NCBI RefSeq assembly: GCF_003635165.1
Contig: NZ_ML058601.1
Span: 124,001-188,000, forward strand
Direction of reading: 5' to 3'
Source: Burkholderia sp. Nafp2/4-1b
Lineage (GTDB): Bacteria; Pseudomonadota; Gammaproteobacteria; Burkholderiales; Burkholderiaceae
DNA length: 64,000 bases
Under the pieces are notes generated by a model. That model made no database searches, had not been told where the DNA came from, and saw only the letters and a list, made by a program, of their open reading frames with translations. Shown here in pieces: positions 1 through 8,604 of this stretch (position 1 is the first letter of the stretch; each line of letters starts with the position of its first letter). Made by a program: the position numbers and the translations under genes.

Positions 1-1
1 G

Positions 2-1063
2 AAGCTGCTCGAACTCGCCGCGCAAAGCAAGGTCGTGACCGGCGTGTACCCCGACAGCCTGCCGGCCGGCACGAGCCTGCGCCTCGAGATCGATCGCGCG
101 AAGGCGCAGGCGCTCGGCGTGTCGTTCACGACGCTCAGCGACACGCTGTCCACCGCGATGGGTTCGACCTACGTAAACGACTTCCCGAACGCGGGCCGCA
201 TGCAGCAGGTGATCATCCAGGCCGATGCGCCGGCACGCATGCAGATCGACAACGTGATGAAGCTGTACGTGCGCAACGCGGCCGGCGGCATGGTGCCGCT
301 GTCCGAAGTAGTCCGCCCGGTTTGGGCCGACACGCCGCTGCAGATGGTGCGTTTCAAGGGCTATCCGTCCGCGCGCATCTCCGGCAATGCGGCGCCCGGC
401 CAGTCGAGCGGCGCGGCGATGGCCGAGATGGAACGTCTCGCCGCGCAGCTGCCGCCCGGCTTCGCGGTCGAGTGGACCGGCCAGTCGCTGCAGGAACGCC
501 AGTCGGCGTCGCAGGCGCCGATGCTGATGGTGCTGTCGATGATCGTCGTGTTCCTGGTGCTCGCCGCGCTGTACGAAAGCTGGTCGATCCCGCTGTCGGT
601 GATGCTGGTGGTGCCGCTCGGCCTGCTCGGCGCGATCGGCGCGGTGCTGCTGCGCGGTTTGCCGAACGACGTGTTCTTCAAGGTCGGGATGATCACCGTG
701 ATCGGCCTGTCCGCGAAGAACGCGATCCTGATCGTCGAGTTCGCGAAGCAGTTGCGTGAGGAAGGCAAGGGCTTGATCGAGGCGGCCATCGAATCGTCGA
801 AGCTGCGCCTGCGCCCGATCCTGATGACGTCGCTCGCGTTCGGCCTCGGCGTGGTGCCGCTGATGATCGCGACCGGCGCAAGCGCGGAAACCCAGCACGC
901 GATCGGTACCGGCGTGTTCGGCGGCATGGTGACCGCCACGGTACTGGCCATTTTCTTCGTCCCGGTGTTCTTCGTGTTCGTGATGAGCATCCAGGAACGC
1001 ATCGGCGCATGGCGCGCCGCGCGCCGGAAGCCCGAAGCTCAGCATCACGAACGACAAGGTTGA
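2..1063 (+). CDS. RND efflux permease, HAE1 family (C-terminal part, cut by window edge)
   Basis: Inner-membrane proton-driven drug exporter of the AcrB/MexB (HAE1) family. Only the last ~353 codons are inside the window; the frame is open to base 2, so the start lies upstream. The visible part covers the end of the second periplasmic loop and the last transmembrane bundle, with the stretches VGMITVIGLSAKNAILIVEF and RLRPILMTSLAFGLGVVPL typical of HAE1 pumps. The stop is 4 bases before the start of the outer-membrane partner, so the two are co-transcribed; a membrane-fusion protein gene is expected just upstream of the window. The substrate cannot be read from the sequence. Confidence 0.93.
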   Translation, partial: KLLELAAQSKVVTGVYPDSLPAGTSLRLEIDRAKAQALGVSFTTLSDTLSTAMGSTYVNDFPNAGRMQQVIIQADAPARMQIDNVMKLYVRNAAGGMVPLSEVVRPVWADTPLQMVRFKGYPSARISGNAAPGQSSGAAMAEMERLAAQLPPGFAVEWTGQSLQERQSASQAPMLMVLSMIVVFLVLAALYESWSIPLSVMLVVPLGLLGAIGAVLLRGLPNDVFFKVGMITVIGLSAKNAILIVEFAKQLREEGKGLIEAAIESSKLRLRPILMTSLAFGLGVVPLMIATGASAETQHAIGTGVFGGMVTATVLAIFFVPVFFVFVMSIQERIGAWRAARRKPEAQHHERQG

Positions 1064-1067
1064 TCCC

Positions 1068-2522
1068 ATGCGATTGCTCATTATTTCCTCTGCGGTGTGC
1101 GCCGCCCTCGCGCTGTCCGCCTGTTCGCTGACGCCTGCGCTGGTGAAGCCAGCGATGCCGGTGCCGACCGCCTATACGACCGCCGCGGCCGCCGCAGCCG
1201 CCGACCTGCACGCGAACGCGGCCGATCTCGGCTGGCGCACGATGTTCGGCGATCGGCGCCTGCAGCGCCTGATCGAAGTCGCGCTGCGCAACAACCGCGA
1301 CCTGCGGCTCGCCGCGTTGAACGTCGAGGCTGCCGAAGCGCAGTACGGCATCCAGCGTTCGGCGCGCCTGCCGTCGATCGGCGCCGGCGCCAGCTTCACG
1401 CGCCAGCGCACGCCCGCCGACGCACAATCAAACCCGCCGCTGCTCGAAAACACGCAGAACCAGTACGGCGTGAACGTCGGCATCAGCGCGTTCGAGATCG
1501 ACCTGTTCGGCCGCGTGAAGTCGTTGTCGGATGCGGCGTTCGCGCGCTACCTCGCGACCGATCACGGCCGCCGCGCGGTGCAGATCTCACTCGTCGGCGC
1601 CGTGGCCGATGCGTACTTCGCGGAGCGCCTCGCTCACGAGCAGCGCGCCCTCGCCGAGCGCACGCTCAGCGACTGGCAGCAATCGCTCGACCTCGCGCGC
1701 CGGCTGAAGGAAGCACACCAGGCGAGCGGCGTCGATATCGCGCAGGCGGAAGGCCAGGTCGCGAGCGCCACCGCCGATCTCGAAGCGCGCACGCGCGCCG
1801 TCGAGCAGGCGCGCAATGCGCTGCGCCTGCTGCTCGGCAGCGAGCCGCCGAAGGATCTGCCGGACCCGCTGCCGCTCGAGCAGCAGCCGGTGATCACGCA
1901 ACTGCCTGCCGGCCTGCCGTCGGAGCTGCTGTTCCGCCGGCCCGATATCCAGCAGGCCGAGCAGAACCTGGTCGCGGCCAATGCCGACATCGGCGCCGCA
2001 CGCGCCGCGTTCTTTCCGAGGCTGTCGCTGACGTCGTCGATCGGCTTCCTCAGCCCGGCGATGGGCAGCCTGTTCGCCGGCGGTCAGAACGTATGGAGCT
2101 TCGCGCCGCAGGTCACCGTGCCGATCTTCCAGGGTGGCCGGTTGCGTTCGGAACTGCGTCTCGCGGAAGTGCGCAAGTCGAGCGCGGTCGCCGAGTACGA
2201 GCGCGCGATCCAGACCGCGTTCCGCGAAGTCGCCGACGGCATCGCCGGACGCGAGACCTTCGGCCGGCAGATCGAAGCGCAGACGCGCGTGGTCACGTCG
2301 GCCGAGCGCCGTACCGACCTGTCGAACCTGCGCTACCGCGCGGGCGTCGAGGGGCGGCTGGAACTGCTGGACTCGCAGCGCCAGCTGTACGCATCGCGGC
2401 AAGCGTTGCTCGACCTGCGCCGCAGTGAACTGGCCAATGCCGTCGCGCTCTACAAGGCGCTCGGCGGTGGCCTCACCGATACCGACGTCGCACCGTCGAC
2501 CGACGTGGTGTTGCAACGATGA
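1068..2522 (+). CDS. RND efflux outer-membrane lipoprotein, NodT/OprM family
   Basis: Outer-membrane channel completing the tripartite pump with the permease upstream. The 484-residue protein has a lipoprotein signal peptide ending in LSAC (Cys19), then two OEP repeats of the TolC fold. The motif LLFRRPDIQQAEQNLVAANA is typical of the NodT subgroup. Length is normal for the family. Its stop codon overlaps the start of the response regulator (ATGA), which implies translational coupling between pump and regulator genes. Confidence 0.93.
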   Translation: MRLLIISSAVCAALALSACSLTPALVKPAMPVPTAYTTAAAAAAADLHANAADLGWRTMFGDRRLQRLIEVALRNNRDLRLAALNVEAAEAQYGIQRSARLPSIGAGASFTRQRTPADAQSNPPLLENTQNQYGVNVGISAFEIDLFGRVKSLSDAAFARYLATDHGRRAVQISLVGAVADAYFAERLAHEQRALAERTLSDWQQSLDLARRLKEAHQASGVDIAQAEGQVASATADLEARTRAVEQARNALRLLLGSEPPKDLPDPLPLEQQPVITQLPAGLPSELLFRRPDIQQAEQNLVAANADIGAARAAFFPRLSLTSSIGFLSPAMGSLFAGGQNVWSFAPQVTVPIFQGGRLRSELRLAEVRKSSAVAEYERAIQTAFREVADGIAGRETFGRQIEAQTRVVTSAERRTDLSNLRYRAGVEGRLELLDSQRQLYASRQALLDLRRSELANAVALYKALGGGLTDTDVAPSTDVVLQR

Positions 2523-3208
2523 GCGCGCTGATCCTGATCGCGGAGGACGAGCCCGACATCTCCGACATCCTCGACGCGTACCTGACGCACGACGGCTTTC
2601 GCACCTACCGCGTCGGCAGCGGGCAGGCCGTGCTCGACGTGCAGCCGCACCTCGCGCCCGACCTGATCCTGCTCGACATCGGGCTGCCGGGCAGGAGCGG
2701 CTGGGATGTCCTGACCGAACTGCGGCGGCGCTGCACGACACCGGTCGTCGTCGTCACCGCGTTCGACCGGGACGTCGACCGGTTGCAGGCGCTCGGCGGC
2801 GGCGCGGACGACTACATCGTGAAGCCGTTCGATCCGGCCGACGTGGTCGCACGCCTGCGCGCGATCCTGCGCCGTGCGCGCACACCGTCGGCCGCGCACC
2901 TGCTGCGGGTCGGCGATCTCGAGATCGACACCGACAGCTATCTCGTGCGGATCCGCACGGAATCCGCCGACGCGCCCGTTTCGCTGACGCTCACCGAATT
3001 CCGGCTGCTCGCACACATGGCACGTTCGCCGAGCCGCGCGTTCACGCGCAGCGAACTCCTCGATGCCTGCATGGCCGACGTGAGCGCGATGGAACGCACG
3101 GTCGACAGCCACGTCAGCCGGCTGCGCAAGAAGCTCGAGCAGGCCGGCGCGCTCGGCATGCCCGAAGTCGTGCGCGGCGTCGGCTACCGGTTGCGAGGCA
3201 TGCGATGA
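2519..3208 (+). CDS. OmpR/PhoB-family response regulator
   Basis: 229-residue two-component response regulator. The receiver domain has the acidic pair near residues 10-11, phospho-acceptor Asp53 (LLDIGLPG), Thr80 and Lys102. It is followed by a winged-helix DNA-binding domain with the recognition helix around TVDSHVSRLRKKLE. It overlaps the efflux gene upstream and the HAMP protein downstream by 4 bases each, so it probably controls its own efflux operon, in the manner of BaeR-type systems. The gene directly downstream, where the sensor kinase should be, encodes only a kinase remnant. Confidence 0.92.
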   Translation: MSALILIAEDEPDISDILDAYLTHDGFRTYRVGSGQAVLDVQPHLAPDLILLDIGLPGRSGWDVLTELRRRCTTPVVVVTAFDRDVDRLQALGGGADDYIVKPFDPADVVARLRAILRRARTPSAAHLLRVGDLEIDTDSYLVRIRTESADAPVSLTLTEFRLLAHMARSPSRAFTRSELLDACMADVSAMERTVDSHVSRLRKKLEQAGALGMPEVVRGVGYRLRGMR

Positions 3209-3804
3209 GCCGGCCGGCGCCGCCGGGCCGGCAATTAGGACGGGCGATCGCGCTGCTCGCGCTCGTCGCCGGGCTGGCCGCCGGCGTCGGAGCGTCGATC
3301 GTCGACGCGTTGCAACATCCGCCTGAACTACCGCGCGACGCGCTGCAACACGACGCATTCACCTATCCGGTGCTGGCGACGCTGCTGCTGACCGGGTTGC
3401 TCGCGGCGGCCGCCGATCTGTGCAGACTGATTCGCCGCACGCTCGACGCGCTCGACTCCGCCGCGCATGCGGCCGGGCGGATCGTCGCCGGCGATCTGCA
3501 GGTGTGCGCGATGTCCCGCAACGGTGGCCCGCGCGCGATGTCGCAATTCATCGAGGACTTCAATGCCATGACCGTTCGCCTCAAACATGCCACTGCCGAT
3601 GCAGACCGCATCGCACACGCCCCGCTTGCGGAACTCGAAGTGCGACTGGACGAGATCAGGATGCTCGCGGCGGCAGCCGGCGATGCGTCCGACGCACGCT
3701 TGCTGCACTGTATCGACGATCTGTTCCGGCTCGTCGACGGCCTGCAGGCCGTCGAGCGGCACGACACACCGACGCTCGAGCATCGGTCACGGAAGCATAG
3801 TTAA
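3205..3804 (+). CDS. Short HAMP-containing membrane protein, truncated sensor-kinase relative
   Basis: 199 residues beginning ATG GC at the ATGA overlap with the response regulator. It has two predicted membrane segments (about residues 12-32 and 52-68), a short periplasmic loop and a HAMP-like stretch (RIVAGDL ... EDFNAMTVRLKHA). Where a kinase would have its H-box (AHELRTPL), it reads IAHAPLAELEVRL, so the ELRT core is missing. The protein ends after what would be the second dimerisation helix, with no N, G1, F or G2 boxes. It sits exactly where the cognate kinase should be. I infer a sensor or scaffold that lost kinase activity; a sequencing frameshift looks unlikely because the frame ends cleanly. 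Confidence 0.8.
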   Translation: MSRPAPPGRQLGRAIALLALVAGLAAGVGASIVDALQHPPELPRDALQHDAFTYPVLATLLLTGLLAAAADLCRLIRRTLDALDSAAHAAGRIVAGDLQVCAMSRNGGPRAMSQFIEDFNAMTVRLKHATADADRIAHAPLAELEVRLDEIRMLAAAAGDASDARLLHCIDDLFRLVDGLQAVERHDTPTLEHRSRKHS

Positions 3805-4533
3805 AGCTGGCGAAGCGCGCGGGTCAATCCGGCGGCCGCGCTGGCGCGACGAATGAGCGCTGCGCGGCCGCGCCTGTGCATTGGAAGGTTTCCTCCACAA
3901 CCATTCGCGCATTACGAATGAAATCGCCAACTATCCGGTGACGTGAGCCGCCATTACATCCAGCGACGGCTCTGAAAATTACAAAATACCTCTGAATTTT
4001 TCAAAAGCATTTCAGCCTATTCAATTTAACTTTGTTTCATATAATCAGAAAAAGTTTGACACCGAACTTTCGTTCTTGATACCGTCCGATGCAAGCAATC
4101 TGACGAATTGCAAACCACGCAATCGTTTCCGCTCGACGCGTTCGCTTCCGCTGCACCGAAGTTCTCGCCGCCGACCGCGTCGTCTTCCGTCGGCGCATGC
4201 AACACCCGCTGCATTTCATTGGGCAGCTGCCGTCCGGCAGAGCGCCTGAGGACCGAACCGAATGAGCAGGACACCGAAACTGTTGCTCTAGCCATCCGTC
4301 TGCATCACGCCTGACCGGCGCGGCCGATCCTCATCGCGGCGCAGCGCCTCCGTTATCGAGCATTCCAGCATTTCGCCCCCGGAAGATCACCACCCTTGCG
4401 GATCGGGCGAAAGGCCCCGTCGCGTCCGCGCCATCCGCGCGAGCGTGGCGGATACAAGGCGGCGCACGATCCGCGCCGCTGTCGACCGTAGTTGTTCGTG
4501 CCGTTCGATGTTCAACCGGAGGGGTAATTCAAA
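3805..4533. other. 729-base intergenic region with an AT-rich core
   Basis: No convincing gene. The stretch about 3890-4090 is clearly poorer in G+C than its surroundings and probably holds the promoter region of the sedolisin gene. Short open frames on both strands here have no recognisable protein features. Confidence 0.6.
4040..4061 (+). promoter_or_regulatory. Candidate promoter elements upstream of the sedolisin gene
   Basis: A perfect TATAAT lies at 4040-4045 without a good -35 box at 16-18 bases. A separate TTGACA lies at 4056-4061, 16 bases before GATACC. Either would leave a leader of over 400 bases. These are suggestive only. Confidence 0.3.
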
Positions 4534-6369
4534 ATGAATCAGGTTGCAAACAAGAAACAAAAGCACATCCGTCTCGTCAAGCTCGCGTTCGCCGCCGCAG
4601 CCGTCGCTTCGTTCGGCGTGACGACCGTCCATGCCGCACCGGCCGCCGGCTGGACGGAAACGCGTACCAAGGGATTCCTGCCGCTCGTCCAGCAGGGTGA
4701 AAGCAGCAGTGCCGCCGGCGCGCCGGCGGCCAGCACCGCCGCCGCTGCCGCGGCTGCCACCGAGATGGCGCCCGGCGAATCGGTCGACATCGTGCTGGGG
4801 CTGAACCTGCGCAACGAAGCGCAACTCGATCAGTACCTGCACGACCTGCACACACCGGGCTCGCCGCACTACAAGCAGTTCCTCACGTCGGCCCAGTTCG
4901 CCGCGCAATACGCGCCGACCGACCAGCAGGTCGCCTCCGTCGTCGCGCACCTGCGCAAGGCCGGCTTCGTCAACATCGTGGTCGCACCGAACCGCCTGCT
5001 CGTGTCCGCGTCCGGCACCGCGGCCACCATCAAGTCGGCGTTCCGCACCACGCTCAAGCGCTTCACGCGCAACGGCCGCAGCGTCTACGCGAATACCGAT
5101 GCCGCGCAGGTGCCGAACGCGATCGGCGGCATCGTCGGTGCCGTGCTGGGCCTGCAGAACGTCGAGCTCATGCATACCGGCGCGGGCAGCAAGCCGCAAG
5201 GCAACACCAGCAACCTGACGATCCCGGCGGGCGCGTCCGCGGTACCGCACAACCCGACGGAATTCTCGTCGCTCTACGGCGGCGACGGCACGCCGACCGC
5301 CTCGCAGACCACGGTCGGCATCATCTCCGAAGGCGACCTGTCGCAGACGGTGAGCGATCTCAACACGTTCGCCGCGAACAACGGCCTCGGCGCGATCGGC
5401 AGCAGCGTCGTGCAGACGGGACCGTCGGGCAGTTCGTACACCGATACGTCCGGCACGGTCGAATGGAACCTCGACAGCCAGTCGATCGTGGGCGCTGCCG
5501 GCGGCAGCGTGAAGCAGGTCGTGTTCTACGTGGCGCCGTCGATGACGCTCACGGCCATCACCGCCGCGTACAACAAGGCGGTGAGCGACAACGTCGCGAA
5601 GGTCATCAACGTGTCGCTCGGCGTGTGCGAATCGTCCGCGTACAGCACCGGCTCGCAGGCGACCGACGACACCATCTTCAAGCAGGCCGTCGCACAGGGC
5701 CAGACCTTCTCCGTATCGGCCGGCGACCACGGCGCGTACGAATGCGCGAGCGGCATGCCGTCGCGCTCGACCTACACGGTGAGCGAGCCAGCAACGTCGC
5801 CGTACGTGATCGCGGTGGGCGGCACGACGCTGTTCACCAACACGTCGACCAACGCGTACAACAGCGAAATCGTGTGGAACGATCCGAGCTGGCAGCCGGG
5901 CACCGTGTGGTCGACGGGCGGCGGCTACAGCAAGTACGAAGCCGCGCCGTCGTGGCAATCGTCGACGCTCACCGGCTCGACCAAACGCGCGCTGCCAGAC
6001 GTCGGCTTCGATGCCGACCTGCGCACCGGCGCGATCCTGGTGGTGAACGGCCAGACGTCCGACACGCTGTGGGGTTCGGGTTACCTGAACAACGAAGGCG
6101 GCACGAGCCTCGCCGCGCCGATCTTCACCGGCATCTGGGCGCGGCTGCAATCGGCGAACAACAACGCGCTCGGCTTCCCTGCGTCGAGCATCTACAAGTA
6201 CTTCCCGAGCAATGCGGCGCTGGTGCACGACGTGACGTCCGGCAACAACGGCAGCGGCACGTACGGCTACAAGGCGAAGGCCGGCTGGGACGCGACGACG
6301 GGCTTCGGCAGCGTGAACATCTCGAAGCTGAACACGTTCATCCAGAGCACGTCGGATTTCGCGCGCTGA
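4534..6369 (+). CDS. Secreted sedolisin-family serine-carboxyl peptidase (S53)
   Basis: 611-residue acid-type endopeptidase of the kumamolisin/pseudomonapepsin family, predicted to be exported and self-processed. A Sec signal peptide (about 1-34, ending VHA) is followed by an activation prodomain to about residue 240 and then the catalytic domain. The catalytic set is visible: Glu310 and Asp314 in EWNLD, oxyanion Asp398 in SAGDHG, and Ser525 in GGTSLAAP. A C-terminal calcium-site pattern (HDVTSG ... GWDATTGFG) is present. A GGAGGGG ribosome site lies 9 bases before the ATG. It stands alone and is convergent with the phospholipase-like gene. Low-complexity Ala in the prodomain (about residues 60-75) is the only oddity. 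Confidence 0.93.
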   Translation: MNQVANKKQKHIRLVKLAFAAAAVASFGVTTVHAAPAAGWTETRTKGFLPLVQQGESSSAAGAPAASTAAAAAAATEMAPGESVDIVLGLNLRNEAQLDQYLHDLHTPGSPHYKQFLTSAQFAAQYAPTDQQVASVVAHLRKAGFVNIVVAPNRLLVSASGTAATIKSAFRTTLKRFTRNGRSVYANTDAAQVPNAIGGIVGAVLGLQNVELMHTGAGSKPQGNTSNLTIPAGASAVPHNPTEFSSLYGGDGTPTASQTTVGIISEGDLSQTVSDLNTFAANNGLGAIGSSVVQTGPSGSSYTDTSGTVEWNLDSQSIVGAAGGSVKQVVFYVAPSMTLTAITAAYNKAVSDNVAKVINVSLGVCESSAYSTGSQATDDTIFKQAVAQGQTFSVSAGDHGAYECASGMPSRSTYTVSEPATSPYVIAVGGTTLFTNTSTNAYNSEIVWNDPSWQPGTVWSTGGGYSKYEAAPSWQSSTLTGSTKRALPDVGFDADLRTGAILVVNGQTSDTLWGSGYLNNEGGTSLAAPIFTGIWARLQSANNNALGFPASSIYKYFPSNAALVHDVTSGNNGSGTYGYKAKAGWDATTGFGSVNISKLNTFIQSTSDFAR

Positions 6370-6386
6370 TCGCACGATGAGCGGTA

Positions 6387-6424
6387 CGGTTCCGGGCATG
6401 CGCGATATCGCACGCCCGGAACCG
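6387..6424. terminator. Hairpin between convergent genes
   Basis: An 11-base perfect stem (CGGTTCCGGGC pairing with GCCCGGAACCG) encloses a 16-base loop that itself contains the palindrome GCGATATCGC. It lies between the ends of the sedolisin and phospholipase-like genes. There is no T-run, so termination is inferred from position. Confidence 0.5.
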
Positions 6425-6519
6425 CGTACGCCGCCCCTGGCGAGTCACTTCCCCGGCCAACGATGCGGGTGCACGACGCATGCCGCCGGCGGCTATCGCG
6501 AGCGAGTGAGCGAGCGGAC

Positions 6520-8070
6520 TCACAGCTGCGATTCGATCGGCATCAGGCCGAGAAACCAGACTTCCATGCGCCGCGCGGTCGACACTTCCGGCTCGTGGTC
6601 GAGCTCGGTCTCCTTCCCGTCCGCGTCGGTCTGGATCCACTTCAGCTGCCCCTTTCCAGCCGGATCGGTCCGCAACTCGACGCGCCACGCGATGCGGTCG
6701 AGCCGCGGCTCGAGGTCCATCGCGACTTCGGATGCAATCGCCGGGCTCTCGCAGTACACGCCGATCTCGGTGTTGAGGTTCAACGAGCGCGGATCGAGAT
6801 TCATCGATCCGATGAAGATGCTCTTGCGATCGAATACGTACGTCTTCGCATGCAGCGACGCACGCGACGAGCCGATGATCACCTGCTTCGAGATGCTCCG
6901 GTCGCCGGAGGGACGCCGCTCGTAAAGCCGCACGCCGGCCTCGACCAGTTCGCGCCGATAGCGCCGGTAACCGGCATGCACGGCCGCGACGTCGGTCGAT
7001 GCGAGCGAGTTGGTCAGGATCGTCACGCGCACGCCGCGCGCCGTCAGCGCACGCAGCCGCTCGACCATGTCCCTGCCCGGCACGAAGTACGGCGACACGA
7101 TCAGCAGTTCCTGCTCGGGCCGCAACGCGAGCGCACGCAGTTGCGGCATCAGGTGCCCTTCGCTGTCCTTCGGCGCGCGTGCAATCTTCGCCGGATCGTC
7201 GTACAGGACGGTCGCGTGCCCCCACGACAACTCCGTGCCCTGCCCGTGCACGATCTGCTCGAGCCGCTGGTGCGCCTCGAGCACGTACGGATTGTCCTCC
7301 ATCGCGCGCAGGTAATCGCGCAGCCGTTCGCGCTCGCGATCGAGGCCGCCCGGCGCCGCGTCATGCCCGACCAGCGCGCTGATCGGGAACGCGTACGGCG
7401 AATTCCAGAACGTGTCGAACTCGGTGGAGATGTCGTTCACGACCGGGCCGTGCACCACCACGTCGAGATCGCCGAACTCGAGCATCGACGACGCGCCGAA
7501 GTACTCGTCGCCGATATTGCGGCCGCCGACGATCGCCGCCTGGTTGTCCGCGATCATCGCCTTGTTGTGCATGCGCCGATTGACGCGCGCGAACTCCAAC
7601 ACCGTGCCGATTTTCTTGAAATGGCGGGTCGCGACCGGATTGAAGAGCTGGATGTCGATGTTCGGATGCGAGCTGATCTCGAGCAGCTTGCGGTCGTCCG
7701 CGTTCGTGCCGAGATCGTCGAGCAGCACACGCACGCGTACGCCGCGATCGGCTGCGCGCATCAGCGCGTCCGCGAGCGCGTGCCCCGTCAGGTCGTCGTG
7801 CCAGATGTAGTACTGAAGGTCCAGCGAGCGGTCCGCGCGATCGGCGAGCAGCACGCGCGCATCGAGCGCATCGACCGGGTCGCGCAGCAGGTGAAACGCG
7901 TCCTGCCCGGGATGGGCGGCAGCCTGCCGGCGAAACGCCACGCCGAGGCGCGTGTCGTCGGTATCGGTGAACGCATGCGTCGGCACGCGATCGACCTGCG
8001 GCGGCAGGCTGGCGCACGCGGCGAGCAACAGCAACGAGAGAATCGCACTCCACGAACGCAGCATGGTCAT
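6520..8070 (-). CDS. Phospholipase D / cardiolipin synthase-like lipoprotein
   Basis: 516-residue PLD-superfamily enzyme that probably transfers phosphatidyl groups at the cell envelope. A lipoprotein signal peptide ends LLLLAAC. Two HKD catalytic motifs are intact: HNKAMIADNQAAIVGGRN in the first half and HAKTYVFDRKSIFIGSMN in the second. The family resembles ClsC/YmdC more than the two-transmembrane ClsA because there is no N-terminal membrane hairpin. The start used here is the first ATG; the ATG two codons later is equally possible. It is monocistronic, with the tRNA gene upstream on the same strand. Confidence 0.88.
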   Translation of the reverse strand: MTMLRSWSAILSLLLLAACASLPPQVDRVPTHAFTDTDDTRLGVAFRRQAAAHPGQDAFHLLRDPVDALDARVLLADRADRSLDLQYYIWHDDLTGHALADALMRAADRGVRVRVLLDDLGTNADDRKLLEISSHPNIDIQLFNPVATRHFKKIGTVLEFARVNRRMHNKAMIADNQAAIVGGRNIGDEYFGASSMLEFGDLDVVVHGPVVNDISTEFDTFWNSPYAFPISALVGHDAAPGGLDRERERLRDYLRAMEDNPYVLEAHQRLEQIVHGQGTELSWGHATVLYDDPAKIARAPKDSEGHLMPQLRALALRPEQELLIVSPYFVPGRDMVERLRALTARGVRVTILTNSLASTDVAAVHAGYRRYRRELVEAGVRLYERRPSGDRSISKQVIIGSSRASLHAKTYVFDRKSIFIGSMNLDPRSLNLNTEIGVYCESPAIASEVAMDLEPRLDRIAWRVELRTDPAGKGQLKWIQTDADGKETELDHEPEVSTARRMEVWFLGLMPIESQL

Positions 8071-8387
8071 GATGGCCGCCCCTCACTCTCGGGCCGAAGT
8101 CGGTTGGTGTTGGTTCTGGCCGCCGGACGGCGCGCGGCGCCAGTCTGCGGTTCGCGCGTCGACGAATTCCGACTTGAGCGCGCGCCGGTCGCGCTACAGC
8201 ATACTTCGATTGGTATCGAGACGGCACGCGCGCCGTGCTTCACCGGTGGCGGCGATACGACACGCAGCGCCGGCACGAACGCGTTCAACACATTCGACAC
8301 ATTCACCGCGCGCGCAAAAGAAAAACCCGCGATGCCTTGCGGCATCGCGGGTTTCGCGGCTTCCTCGAATGACGTCGGAAGCGAATC
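8071..8387. other. Intergenic region between the PLD gene and the tRNA gene
   Basis: 317 bases carrying the terminator of the tRNA transcript (8317-8354) and presumably the promoter of the PLD-like gene. I see no gene here. Confidence 0.6.
8317..8354 (-). terminator. Rho-independent terminator of the tRNA transcript
   Basis: A 14-base stem (AAACCCGCGATGCC with GGCATCGCGGGTTT) has a 4-base loop. On the plus strand it is preceded by an A-rich run, which becomes a U-run after the stem in the minus-strand transcript. It lies about 34 bases downstream of the tRNA. Confidence 0.85.
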
Positions 8388-8466
8388 TGGTGGGCCCCCC
8401 GGGAGTCGAACCCGGCACCAACGAATTATGAGTTCGCTGCTCTAACCAAGCATGAGCTAGGGGCCC
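8388..8466 (-). tRNA. tRNA with CAU anticodon, probably tRNA-Ile2 (lysidine type)
   Basis: A complete cloverleaf can be folded by hand. It has a 7-base acceptor stem (GGGCCCC/GGGGCCC), D-stem GCTC/GAGC with an 11-base loop, anticodon stem GCGAA/TTCGT with loop CTCATAA, T-stem CCGGG/CCCGG with TTCGACT, and an encoded 3' CCA; 79 bases in all. Anticodon CAT could be Met or Ile2. The acceptor stem resembles bacterial ileX (GGCCCCU) more than elongator Met, so I favour tRNA-Ile read after lysidine modification by TilS. Confidence 0.9.
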
Positions 8467-8604
8467 AGACGGGAAGCAAGACGTGCTACACGCTGCCCCG
8501 GCAACGAAGCCGGGCCGGCATTGTAACAACAAAGACGCTACAGAGGACGAACGCCACCGGCATCACGCGGATACCGGCGGCGTTCGCAAGTGAGGCACTG
8601 GAAA

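Noticed and set aside
4026..4314. Open frames of 68 and 89 codons on opposite strands before the sedolisin gene
   Set aside because: They overlap each other, have no ribosome site or recognisable motif, and span a promoter-like AT-rich region.
4387..6399. 670-codon frame on the minus strand opposite the sedolisin gene
   Set aside because: Arg/Val-rich antisense shadow of a gene with clear signal peptide and catalytic residues; common in high-GC DNA.
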